Assembly (NCBI RefSeq): GCF_000090795.2 | Contig: NW_003546264.1 | Coordinates: 3,366-67,365, forward strand | Reading direction: 5' to 3' | DNA: 64,000 nt | Origin: Amphimedon queenslandica | Lineage: Eukaryota > Porifera > Demospongiae > Haplosclerida > Niphatidae | Shown here: positions 1 to 10,385 of the stretch, in pieces | Layout: each line of letters begins with the position of its first letter | How positions within the stretch are numbered: position 1 is the stretch's first letter | Made by a program: the position numbers and the translations under genes | The notes under the pieces: model-generated | Seen by the model: the letters and a program-made list of their open reading frames with translations, nothing else | Databases searched by the model: none | What the model was told of the DNA's origin: nothing

Positions 1-176
1 AGTAAAAACACTAATATACAGCAGTTAAAACAGTATTGTACTGTATTTTAAACCGTACTTTACCTAATTGTACATGTTCAGTAATACAGTAAAACTCATG
101 CTAATGAGTTATACACACACAATATTATATACAGTATTGATCTATTGTGTAATTACAGTTGTAATGGATGAGGTAA
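1..176 (+). repeat. Dispersed block, inverted copy at 24325-24500
   Basis: This block matches the reverse complement of 24325-24500 at high identity over its whole length, with a few substitutions and one small indel zone near 105-125. The left end is cut by the window edge, so the true length is unknown. Both copies contain an acceptor-like AATTACAG, a short stretch ending ATGGATGAG, and then a donor-like GTAAG; similarity stops right there. It may be part of a transposon or a duplicated promoter and first exon. No protein was recognised. Confidence 0.7.
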
Positions 177-344
177 GCCTCGGACAGGCCAGGATTGTGT
201 ACAAGTCTCCAATGATAATGAAAGACGGCCCAAGACATCAAGAAAGAGAAGGTCTTTTAATATTTTAAGTCCCAGCCAGAGTCAATTTGTTAACAGGAAT
301 AAGTCTCCTTACACCAGACATCTTCACTAGTATGTAGGATGGGC

Positions 345-712
345 CACCATCATTAACCACACCTACCAATTAGCTCAGACCTCCTCAGCTCGAGCAGCTT
401 GCAGGTTGGCCCATTCCTTTATACAGGGGGATCTGCGCATGCGCAGATCACAATTAATTGAAAGGCTACTGTACGGGCAAGCCCAGGTCATGACATAGGC
501 TTGCCGGGGGCATGCATGGGCTTGCCCGGGGCATGCATGGGCTTGCACAGTGAGCAATCCCTTTGATGTATTGCGCAATATCCGGTCACTAGAAGATCCT
601 CCTCAGCTCGAGCAGCTTTCTGGTTGGCCCATTCCTTTATACAGGGGATCTGCGCATGCGCAGCAGAGCAGACAATACTGGCCACACCTATCAATTAACT
701 CAGACTTCCTCA
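345..712 (+). repeat. Two copies of a dispersed unit carrying TGCGCATGCGCA
   Basis: Two copies (about 345-445 and 590-712) share CTCAGCTCGAGCAGCTT, then GGTTGGCCCATTCCTTTATA, then a run of G and the 12-bp palindrome TGCGCATGCGCA at 434-445 and 651-662. A third copy is split by the transposon at 721-1631 and resumes at 1632-1700. A diverged inverted copy lies at 24840-24915. The palindrome matches the animal NRF1 consensus. Between the copies lie duplicated GGGCATGCATGGGCTTGCC stretches (about 500-545). No coding potential was recognised. Confidence 0.65.
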
Positions 713-720
713 GCTCGATC

Positions 721-1631
721 ACAGATATTAGAGTAAATGAAAGGGATAGGAAACCACCGTTCCCGGCAGGAAATGCTAGTTGCTAATACCGTATTAAATT
801 GAACGGATTATTAGAGTAAAATGGTGTATGAAAAATTAGAATAAGGTCCTGCAGTGATGACAAGGGCACTTCTCTGCTGCATTCAGAGCTCCAGAAACAA
901 AATGAATAGCTTCTTTGCTATGTAGTACCTTCTTTATGGCTGTGCTAAATATTCTATTTTCTTTCATATGATATTTATGCTCTTGTATCATTCAAAATTA
1001 TCTCTAATTGTGAAAAATTGTAAAACTGAATATTTATTTTTATTTTATTTATGAAATAGAAGGAAAGCCCCAAAACATGTGGAAGACCTCCGCATTTGAA
1101 GTACAGACTGATACAAAAAAGTTTAAGGCTAGAGTATTTGTTACTGGCGAGTTAAGGGTACAAAACAAAAGCAAAATTTGGGTCTACTTTTTGCTTAGAA
1201 ATCACAACCATACAATATTTCCTATTAGAAGATGTCTCAAGACCTCGGTTATAACATTGGTTAATGTCTTTTAAACACCAATAGATGGTTCATAAAATTG
1301 ACTTTCAGAAAAAGGTACAAAACAAAATCGGCAGTTTGGACAACTTGACAGTAGGAGTTCAAGATAGGATTTCATTCGGGCCATTAGTGCAGTCCTTCTG
1401 AACCAGGTATCAATGGATAGATATGATCTTGATCTTTGCAGCTGACCTGGAACTGGATCTGTACTCCATATCGGACACGAATTATAAGCCAAGAAGTCCA
1501 GTGATGGTCCTCCATTTTCCTAGTTTCCCGGTAAGAAAAACGACAACTTGCATACGTCGCTAGGCAACGCATGACATGCCCATAAATTTCACGGTGGTTT
1601 CCTATCCCTTTCATTTACTCTAATATCTATG
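721..1631. mobile_element. Non-autonomous DNA transposon with 8-bp target duplication
   Basis: Inverted ends of about 38 bp (723-760 against 1591-1628, beginning AGATATTAGAGTAAATGAAA) bound a 911-bp segment. The octamer GCTCGATC occurs directly on both sides (713-720 and 1632-1639), as expected for a target-site duplication. The insertion splits a copy of the dispersed unit described at 345-712. An 8-bp duplication is typical of hAT or P-type elements; the termini are not diagnostic to me. No intact transposase is visible inside; only short open frames exist. It looks like an internally deleted copy of a cut-and-paste transposon. Confidence 0.75.
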
Positions 1632-1700
1632 GCTCGATCGAGCAGCTTTCAGGTTGGCCCATTCCTTTATACAGGGGGATCTGCGCATGCGCAGCAGACA
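1632..1700 (+). repeat. Third copy of the NRF1-site dispersed unit (right part)
   Basis: This continues the unit interrupted by the transposon at 721-1631. It contains GAGCAGCTTTCAGGTTGGCC and the palindrome TGCGCATGCGCA at 1682-1693, followed by CAGACAATACTG as in the second copy. Confidence 0.65.
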
Positions 1701-2340
1701 ATACTGCTCTCTATTGCCAGTCTTGTGCTAATTAGAAAATTGAAATTCCTGTCTAAACTACTAACTAAAGATACATTTACTAACCTCAGCTCACAGATAC
1801 TCACTCCTAGTCTCATCACTGATCCTCTGGGAGTCTCCATTGTTCAGCAATGCCGACTACTGGAGCACCATCTGGGTCTTGAGTCCAGTGCCCTAGATGA
1901 GTGTCTAAAGGAACCTGATACTATGTTGTTATGAAGTCTAAAGACACCATACTTGATCATGACAGAAATCAACTCCTATCTAAAGCTAAGGGACACCCAA
2001 CTACTACTCTTATTGGTGAGGTATCATGTGAGATTTCATGGCTTAGGATTTGGGATGAAGCTCTTGAGTCTTGACCATGGTCCTAAAGGTACCTGTACCC
2101 TACAGAAGATCATTAGAATATTAGTTCATCCATCTGGTTAGAATATACACTGCTATATGTGTGGTCAGCCGTTTGATACATCATTTCTAACTCACATCCA
2201 CTCAGACCACCCCATCTCGTCTCAATCATCGGTTCTGTTCACCGAGGACATTATCGACTCACTCGTGAAGGTCTCTGATGGAAGCATTGTCAAAAATTAA
2301 ATTTTCTTAGACCAGTGGACTATTTGTGTAACTATTTATT
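1701..2340 (+). pseudogene. Decayed ORF remnant, possibly a LINE 3' end
   Basis: Coding-like pieces in different forward frames follow one another: one ending LECKEPDTMLL-like (1750-1934, read as LDECLKEPDTMLL), one with WDEAL and LDHGPKGTCTLQKIIR (about 2040-2140), and one with a C-x2-C-x12-H-x3-H pattern (CGQPFDTSFLTHIHSDHP, about 2159-2215) before a stop near 2299. Frames are interrupted, so it is not a working gene as read. The layout resembles the end of a transposon ORF with a zinc-finger tail, and T-rich sequence follows. I could not assign a family with certainty; a host pseudogene is the alternative. Confidence 0.35.
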
Positions 2341-2559
2341 TTTTTTATTGTCATTCATTGTGTATATGCCCTCGTAGTCACTTGTTGTTGTTATTGTTAT
2401 TATACTGGGCTAGCTGATCTGAAAAAGTTGGTGGGTTTGACCAGTATTATAGAATAAAGATCCCAGTATTCTTTCTTCTAAGTTTCAGTGAGAATTAGTG
2501 TACCAAGTAAGAAACCATTACTATTCTAAGTCCCAGCCAGAGTCAAAATTGTAGCAAGA
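2341..2559. other. AT-rich spacer, nothing recognised
   Basis: T-rich spacer between the ORF remnant and the satellite array. The phrase AAGTCCCAGCCAGAGTCAA at about 2529-2547 repeats one seen at about 269-287, so it probably belongs to the same dispersed repeat material. Confidence 0.5.
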
Positions 2560-5500
2560 ATAAATCTACTGTAGACATTTCATTGGAATTAATCACAGGA
2601 ATCAGTTCAAACTTCTACACAGCATAAATACATCTATATGCATCAGGAAATGTAATAAAATTAAGGAATTTTCTACTTGTCAGTTTTTGTGAAATTTTAC
2701 AAAAATCCCTGTACTATAGTACAGGGACTTTTGTCTAATTTTCGAGCAACTTTAAAAAATCATAGAAAATCCAACTGTGTTCGGAATCTGCTCAATCTTT
2801 CTACACAGCATAAGTACATGTATATACATCAGGAAATGTAATAAAACTGAAAAATTTTCTACTTGTCATTTTTTGTGAAATTTTTGAAAAATCTCTGTAC
2901 TATAGTACAGGGACTTTTGTCCAATTTTGAAGCAACTTTTAAAAATCATAAAAAATCCAAACTTGATTGGAATCAGCTCAATCTCTCTACACAGCATAAG
3001 TACATGTATATGCCTCAGGAAATGTAATAAAATTCAGGAATTTTCTATTTGTCAATTTTATTAAAATTTTACAACAATCCCTGTACTATATAGTACAGAG
3101 ACTTTTGTTAGATTTTTGAGCACATTAAAAAAATCATAGGAAATCCAAACTAGATCAGAATCAGCTCAATCTTTCTACACTGCATAAGTACATGTATATG
3201 CATCAGGGAATGTAATAAAATTCAGGAATTTACTATGTGTCATTTTTTGTGAAATTTTACAAAATTCCTGTATTATAGTACAGGGACTTTTGTCCCATTT
3301 TGGAGCAATTTTAAAAATCATAGAAAATCCAAACTTGATTGGAATCAGCTCAATTATTCTACACAGCATAAGTACATGTATATGCATTCGAAAAAGTAAT
3401 AAAATTGAGGAATTATCTACTTGTCATTTTTTGTGAAATTTTTGAAAAATCCCTGTACTATAGTACAGGGACTTTTGTCCAATTTTGGAGCAACTTTAAA
3501 AAATCATAAAAAATCTCAATGTGATCGGAATCTGCTCAATCTTTCTACACAGCATAAGTACATGTATATGCATCAGAAAATGTAATAAAATTGAGGAATT
3601 TGCTATGTGTCGGTTTTTGTGAAATTTTACAAAATCCCTGTACTATAGTACAGGGACTTTTTTCCTATTTTGAAGCAACTTTAAAAATCATAGAAAATCC
3701 AAACTTAATCAGAATTAGCTCAATCTTTCCACACTGCATAAGTACATGTATAGGCATCAGGAAATGTAATAAAACTGAGAAATTTTCTACTTGTCATTTT
3801 TTGTGAAAGTTTTGAAAAATCCCTGTACTATAGTACAGGGACTTTTGTCCAATTTTTGAAGCAAATTTAAAAAATCATAACAAATACAAACTTGATCAGA
3901 TTCTGCTTAATCTTTCTACACTGCATAAGTACATGTATAACAGAGGAATTTTCTACTTGTCATTTTTTGTGAATTTTTTGAAAAATGACTGTACTATAGT
4001 ACAGGGACTTTTGTCCGATTTTGAAGCAACTTTAAAAATTCATAGAAAATCCAAACTTGATCAGAATCAGCTCAATCTCTCTACACTGCATAAGTACATG
4101 TATATGCATCAGGAAATGTAATAAAATTCAGGAATTTTCTATTTGTCAATTTTTTTTAATTTGACAACAATCCCTGTACTATTGTACAGGGACTTTTGTC
4201 CGATTTTGAAGCAAATTAAAAAAGTTATAGAAAATCCAAACTTGATTGGAATTTGCTCAATCTTTCCACACTGTATAAGTACATGTATATGCATCAGGAA
4301 ATGTAATAAAATTCAGGAATTTTCTATTTGTCAATTTTTTTTAAATTTTACAACAATCCCTGTACTATAGTACAGGGACTTTTGTCCGATTTTGAAGCAA
4401 ATTAAAAAAGTTATAGAAAATCCAAACTTGATTGGAATCATCTCAACTTCTCTACACTGCATAAACACATGTTTGTGCATCAAAAAATGTAATAACATTC
4501 AGGAATTTTTCACTTGTCAATTTTATTGAAATTTTCCAAAAATCCCTGTACTATAGTACAGGGACTTTTGTCCAATTTTGGAGCAACTTTTAAAAATCAT
4601 AAAAAATCCAAACTTGATCGGAATCAGCTCAACTTCCCTACACTGCATAAGTACATGTATATGCATCAGAAAATGTAATAAAACTGTGGAATTTTTCACT
4701 TCTCAATTTTATTGAAATTTCCCAAAAATCCCTGTACTATAGTACAGGGACTTTTGTCTGATTCTAGAGCAACTATAAAAAATCATAAAAAATCCAAACT
4801 TGATTGGAATCATCTCAACTTCTCTACACTGCATAAACACATGTATGTGCATCAAAAAATGTAATAACATTCAGGAATTTTTCACTTGTCAATTTTATTG
4901 AAATTTTCCAAAAATCCCTGTACTATAGTACAGGGACTTTTGTCCAATTTTGGAGCAACTTTTAAAATTCATAAAAAATCCAAACTTGTTTTGAATCTGC
5001 TCAATCTCTCTACACAACATAAGTACAGGTATTTGCATCAGAAAATATAATGAAATTGAGAAATTTTCTACTTGTCAATTTTTGGGAAATTTTTAAAAAA
5101 TCCCTGTACTATAGTACAGGGACTTTTGTCCAATTTTTGAGCAACTTTAAAAATATCATAAAAAATCCACACTTATTTGGAATCAGCTCAATCTCTCTAC
5201 ACAGCATAAATACAGGCATATGCACCAGAAAATTTAATAAAATTGAGGAATTTTTTACTTGTCAAATTTTGGGAAATTTTACAAAAATCCCTGTACTATA
5301 GTACAGGGACTTTTGTCTGATTTTTGAGCAACTTTAAAAAATCATAAAAAATCCAAACTTGATCAGATTCAGCTCAACTTCCCTACACTGCATAAGTACA
5401 TGTATATGCATCAGAAAATGTAATAAAACTGTGGAATTTTTCACTTGTCAATTTTATTGAAATTTCCCAAAAATCCCTATACTATAGTACAAGGACTTTT

Positions 5501-5720
5501 GTCCGATTTTGGAGCAACTTTAAAAAATCATTAAAAATCCAAACTTGTTTGGAATCAACTCAATCTCTCTACACTGCATAAGTACATGTATATGCATCAG
5601 AAAATGTAATAAAATTGAGGAATTTTCTACTTGTCAATTTTTGGGACATTTTTCAAAAATCCCTGTACTATAGTACAGGGACTTTTGTCCGATTTTTGAG
5701 CAACTTTAAAAAATCTTTGA
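2560..5720 (+). repeat. Tandem satellite, 186-bp unit, 17 copies
   Basis: The core CCCTGTACTATAGTACAGGG (a perfect 20-bp inverted repeat) or a close variant starts at 2707, 2893, 3079, 3266, 3451, 3636, 3821, 3987, 4172, 4358, 4544, 4730, 4916, 5102, 5289, 5475 and 5661. Spacing is 185-187 bp except one 166-bp unit that lacks about 20 bp. Eleven of 17 cores are perfect. Each unit continues with GACTTTTGTCC, a GAGCAACTTTAAAAA segment, a CAGCTCAATCTTTCTACAC segment, CATAAGTACATGTATATGCA and AAAATGTAATAAAAT. Because 186 is divisible by three, open frames run across units, but no gene is supported. Related copies lie in introns across the window. Confidence 0.95.
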
Positions 5721-5861
5721 CTTTATAGTTGATTTGATGAAAATTGGACTTTTTGAATTGACAATAATTATTTTCACAAACTTTGAGGTGAACTTGTCTT
5801 TCAATTTAATATTATTTTAAAGAAAAATGTAGCAACTATAGCAAATGTTAATAATGGATGT

Positions 5862-7247
5862 TTAAGCATGACAGCTATAGGCGGCAAAGTTAGTAATGGC
5901 TGGCTCCACAGCAGCTGCCTGTGTTATATTGAGTACAAGCTCGTGTGAAGGCCAGAGATCATCAGTTAGATGAATGATGATTTTATGTCCAATGGAGGTC
6001 CCATTGTATATAGATACTGTTCCATTATACATTGGATTGTAGACTGAGAACTGAGTAACAACTTGTCCGTTAGTTTGATCCTCTTGGATTATTATATTGT
6101 TGAATCTGAACGGCTGACCAGCTGCTGAAATAAGTCGAATTATTTTACCTTTTCCGCTTGTTTTGATGACAGGCTGAGCATTAAAACACAAATCAATCCA
6201 CGACCCAAACTCTTTATACCTTTCCATGCTTCCTTCTTCAATCAAACCTTTATCATTAGGAGCTGCATTGAGGAGCAAGTTGGTATTCTGACCTACTGTC
6301 CTGTAGTATGTAGTTTGTAAGTCACTTAAACTCTTAATGGCGTCCCCTTCCCTCCAGAACCATTGTCCACTGGTGTGCAGTGTGGTGTCTGATTCTGCTG
6401 GACAGAATACGTTGCCTTTAGGGTCACCTGTTCCTGCTCTACAGTCCATAGCAGTGCTCCATATTGGATAGCTTGGTCTTCCTGACTCAGTGCCTACCCA
6501 GCGGAGGTTGTTTGACTTGGCACATCCTCCAAAATAAACAGCATGAGGTTGGAGCGATTCAAGAAGTGAAGAGATGTTATCTGAAATTCCAGGAACAGAG
6601 CAGCCTCCATCAAACCATATCTCCGCCAGTTCCCCATAGTTACTCCAAAGTTCTTTCATTTGAGCCAGGACAATTTGACCATAAAGATCTTGAGATACTT
6701 TCGCCTGTCCTGGCACCAGCTGTGAGTTTTGCACTATACCTCGTCCAGCATTGAGATAATAGTTCTGGTTTAGGCTGTAGTATATTCCTGGGAGTATGTT
6801 GTGTGACTTGCAGCTGTCAATGAAAGCCTTTACAATATCAAATCCTCTTTTACTGAGTGGAGAGTTCTTAATGCTGTAAGTGTATTCGAACCCGGTTTCA
6901 TTCTTAATGTCAGTCGGCCACATGCTAAACCCGCTGCAATGCTGTGCTACCAGGACTGCATATTTGGCTCTAATGGCTGCTGCTGCATCTAACCAGTTGT
7001 CAGTATCAATGGCAGACGGGTTGAAGAGAGAGGGAGGAGGAAGGGAGCCTCCACTGCCTCCCACCCCAAGACAGAAGTATTGAGTGTTGCTAGTTGTTTG
7101 GCTAGTGAAGGAGACCATGTCATACGAGTACATCATCCCAACTTCAAGTTCAGTCCATTTGAGGACATCAGGAGGAGGAGGAGGAGGAGAAGTGAAGGAC
7201 AGAGAAAGGAATGATACCAGGACCACAGCAACACCTTTCATAATCAT
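5862..7247 (-). CDS. Secreted alpha-L-fucosidase, GH29 family
   Basis: An uninterrupted 461-residue frame. Residues 1-20 form a hydrophobic signal peptide followed by a proline run. The body fits glycoside hydrolase family 29, which removes terminal alpha-L-fucose from glycans with retention: HCSGFSMWPT (about 104-113), GIYYSLNQNYY (about 156-166) and EIWFDGG (about 217-223), whose Asp is the expected nucleophile. The plant/bacterial-like wording of these motifs suggests subfamily B (alpha-1,3/4 specificity); that is an inference. Several N-glycosylation sequons occur. The product probably acts outside the cell or in lysosomes. It lacks introns although most neighbours are intron-rich, and its start lies only 75 bp past the PIG-S stop on the same strand, so its promoter overlaps the PIG-S 3' end. 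Confidence 0.9.
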   Translation of the reverse strand: MIMKGVAVVLVSFLSLSFTSPPPPPPDVLKWTELEVGMMYSYDMVSFTSQTTSNTQYFCLGVGGSGGSLPPPSLFNPSAIDTDNWLDAAAAIRAKYAVLVAQHCSGFSMWPTDIKNETGFEYTYSIKNSPLSKRGFDIVKAFIDSCKSHNILPGIYYSLNQNYYLNAGRGIVQNSQLVPGQAKVSQDLYGQIVLAQMKELWSNYGELAEIWFDGGCSVPGISDNISSLLESLQPHAVYFGGCAKSNNLRWVGTESGRPSYPIWSTAMDCRAGTGDPKGNVFCPAESDTTLHTSGQWFWREGDAIKSLSDLQTTYYRTVGQNTNLLLNAAPNDKGLIEEGSMERYKEFGSWIDLCFNAQPVIKTSGKGKIIRLISAAGQPFRFNNIIIQEDQTNGQVVTQFSVYNPMYNGTVSIYNGTSIGHKIIIHLTDDLWPSHELVLNITQAAAVEPAITNFAAYSCHA

Positions 7248-7321
7248 GTTGACCTTTTAAAATTAAATGCATGCACTGAGTGTTGAAGTGCTTGAATATC
7301 ATTACTGATCAATAAATAATG

Positions 7322-10127
7322 TTAAGAAGTCTTTTCTTTATGTCTTGACTGTCGCCATGATTTCAATAATTTAATGAGAGAGAGAAGCACAGGGAAACCA
7401 ACAGGAAGAAACAGTGGAATGTAAATGGCATATCTTGAGAAAGAGGGAAGAGTACTGGTTTAGCAATTAATGTTTGGATATACTTTTGATCATCAGGGAA
7501 GTAGAGGAGAGCAAGTATAGTTGGATCAAAGAATGCAACCTCTGCTTATAATAATAAAACTAACACTGCAGTGGGTGAGTCTCATTAACTCACCTGCATG
7601 ATCTAATGCAGTTTCACACTGAGAATGAGCCACTGACCATTGACCATCAGCAATGCTAGCAACACACTACCAACACGGAATGAATAAATAAATAAATAAA
7701 TAAATAATGTACTTTATTAAGATCATTTAAAGACTGTACCACCTGCAAATACAAACAAATAAATAAACAAATCAATATCATATCATGCCTCAGTTTGAAT
7801 GTGATCACTAATGACCATGTTCTTCACATTATCAAGAAGCTGTATCAGTGACACTAAAGATACTTTAGTTAGAGAGAGTCTCTCTAACGTTTGTATCATT
7901 AGGAGGTGATCAATATCCTATTCATTGCTAATAATGATTATAAATTAACTGATATGTACCCAGGCATGTAAGTTGTAAGGAGGTGAAGTCTCACTTTTAT
8001 GCTAAGAGACAATAATTCAAATATTTAAATCAATAATAATAATAATAATAATAATAATATTAATTATACTTCATCATTTATTCCCAGGAGTAACTTCAAT
8101 TGTCTTACAATAGTTGGCATTACTACATTCATGTCTACACTGATGGTGTCATTTTCTCTAGTTTGTACATAATCATTATAAAATATAACTCCTCCCCACT
8201 GCGGTACAAGAAATGAATCAGTGTTGTCACCTAAAACAACAATAAACAACAGTAGTATAACCTAAACTTGTTTTACTGTTCCTATTTCTAATCAATAGTG
8301 GTCTTTGCGTTGGATGAGGTACATAAACTACAAAGGTAAGTCTTGGCCATTGGGACACTGTGGAGCCTACAGATTAAATGATTCATTAATTATTAATAAT
8401 TAAATATCATTACCTAATTTAGCATCTACTTTACTGATCATGTGGGGAACATGTGCTGGTGACACTGTGTGACAGTTAATGTCTTCACTCGTCATAAACT
8501 CAACATCAGTAAAATACAACAACTGTCAGTATAAGAAATAAAATAATTATTCACATTTTCTGACACATACATGTACAGTGTATATGTATACATGAACTTA
8601 TGTAAGTTGTACAGAAAGTTTGAACTGATTCCATATAAATTGGGATTTTTATGATTTTGAAAAGTTTCTCCCAAACCGGATAAAAGACCCTGTACTACAC
8701 ATTGTCAGTACTGGGCCAATCTCATCAAAATTGAAAGGGATGGAATTTCTTGATTTTATTACATTTTCTGATACATATTGATGTCCTTATGCTGTGTAGA
8801 AAGTTTGAGCTGATTCCGACTTCAATTTTTCAAGTTACGGCCATTTTAAGAAAATGCCAAAAATCTGAAAAACACCCAAGGCTATAGCCCATGGTTTTTT
8901 TCCAAAAAATGGCTCTAAAATCACTCCTAATTTTTATTACATTTTAAATATTGATGTCCTTATGCTATGTAGAAAGTTTGAGCTGATTCCAACATTAATT
9001 TTTCAAGTTACGGCCATTTAAAGCTCAATTGCCATAAGATATAGTTTTTGGCACATTTATGGTACATTACATGTACATGTAGATCAAGTCATAATTACAA
9101 AAATTAAAGTGCAACTAGTGGATATGTGATTTACTTGTGAGCTAATGGTAAAATTTGCAATTTTTTTGATGTTGTTGTGTTTCAGAAAAGGTAATAATAA
9201 CTGATTTGTACTGATATCAATATTCCATTCCGATACTGCTGAATCAGCAGAACTAATGACTACTATACTGATGTCATATCCTATCATTATCTTGTAATAA
9301 ATAGTAATTACAATAATTATTAATTAAACCTGGTGATATTTTCATCCTTCTCAGTGATTCTTTCTATAAAAAATAATTAATTAATTATAATATTTAATTA
9401 ATATTTACTTTATTTGAATTATTAAGTAACTTATTAAAAGTTTCCACTCCACACAACTTATAAACAGAATCATTAATATCTTCCTGTAACTGAGTATCTG
9501 CAATAATAATAATAATAAAAAGCCACACCCATTCTTCTCACTGTTGATGTACTCTATGAAAAGGTTCCTCTCATTCTTGTACTGGGTACTGTATTCAAGA
9601 GCTCGTGTTACTATTAAGGAATAATGTCCAACAGGATTTGAGACAGATTCCTTGTTTAAAAGGTCTTCAATGGACAATGGTTCGCCTATAGTGTCACCAT
9701 GACAATTACTGTTACCATGACAACAGATTACCTCTATATTCTTTAACTAATGAGTGTACATTAATTACTGAATCTTTATTAAATACTATTAATTAATAAA
9801 ATATTACCAATAATAAAATATTAACAACTATGATGACAGCTTACTGGTAAAATAAGACGTGTTCTTAATAAAGGATGATAGGTCCAGGCCAGTGATTAAA
9901 CTGATGGCACTAATATTGCAGGACAGGACCGACAGAACCTGATTCAATTATTAATAATAAGTGGGTGGAGATAGAGTTACCTGTTGCTCATGCTGCAAGG
10001 AGGTGATCCAGGAGTGAGGGAGAGTAGACCTGTACACTGTTGTGGTCTTCCACCAGACTGGGAGCCCCAGGAACAGCCACACGCAGACTATACTCAGCAG
10101 GGACACAGACCCTCTACTGTATACCAT
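7322..10127 (-). CDS. PIGS: PIG-S, GPI transamidase subunit
   Basis: Multi-exon gene read from ATG at 10127 to TAA at 7322-7324. PIG-S is an ER membrane subunit of the complex that attaches GPI anchors to proteins. Exon 1 (9981-10127) encodes a membrane segment then FLGLPVWWKTTTVYRSTLPH, the hallmark N terminus. Exon 2 is about 9845-9938. Further matching exons lie near 9530-9680, 9130-9290 (SEWNIDISTNQLLLPFLKH, ANFTISSQ), 8405-8510, 8064-8229 (LVPQWGGVIFYN, LKLLLGI), 7596-7640, 7515-7560 (VAFFDPT, LLYFPDDQK) and 7322-7430 (YAIYIPLFLPVGFPVLLSLI, the C-terminal membrane segment). Some middle boundaries are approximate. A satellite copy sits in an intron at 8500-9070. Confidence 0.92.
8036..8060. 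repeat. (AAT)n microsatellite in PIG-S intron
   Basis: About eight AAT units on the + strand, ATT on the sense strand of PIG-S, directly downstream of the exon at 8064-8229. Confidence 0.85.
8500..9075 (-). repeat. Degenerate satellite copies in PIG-S intron
   Basis: Contains reverse-orientation pieces of the satellite family: GTGTAGAAAGTTTGAGCTGA appears at about 8795 and again near 8970. The half between them is the alternative version (CCATGGTTTTTTTCC, GGCCATTT, GAAAAACACCC) found tandemly at 30990-31480. The dyad core is decayed here (CCCTGTACTACACATTG near 8688). Confidence 0.8.
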
Positions 10128-10385
10128 CGTAAACCACTCCTTTTAACACGTGGTTTCCGTATACTATTAGTAATCTACTAGTTTATGGAATTTTAAAGAT
10201 AAAAGCCACTAGTACTCTGAATTTTGACAAATAAACGTACATGTACGTGTACAATTACTTCCATAAACACATGTGCATGTATAATGAAACCTAACCTAGT
10301 GTGTGTGTGTGTTGAACATTACGATAGCAAAAGACAACTTAATGTGAGCTAGCAGGGACTAGTGTACTGTCAAGGTGTATGTGTT

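Noticed and set aside
1271-1614. Overlapping minus-strand frames (73 and 76 codons) as a gene
   Set aside because: They lie inside the transposon at 721-1631, are short and show no recognisable domain.
2560-5720. CRISPR-like array of regularly spaced palindromic repeats
   Set aside because: The whole 186-bp unit is repeated, not a short repeat with unique spacers, and the setting is a eukaryotic genome.
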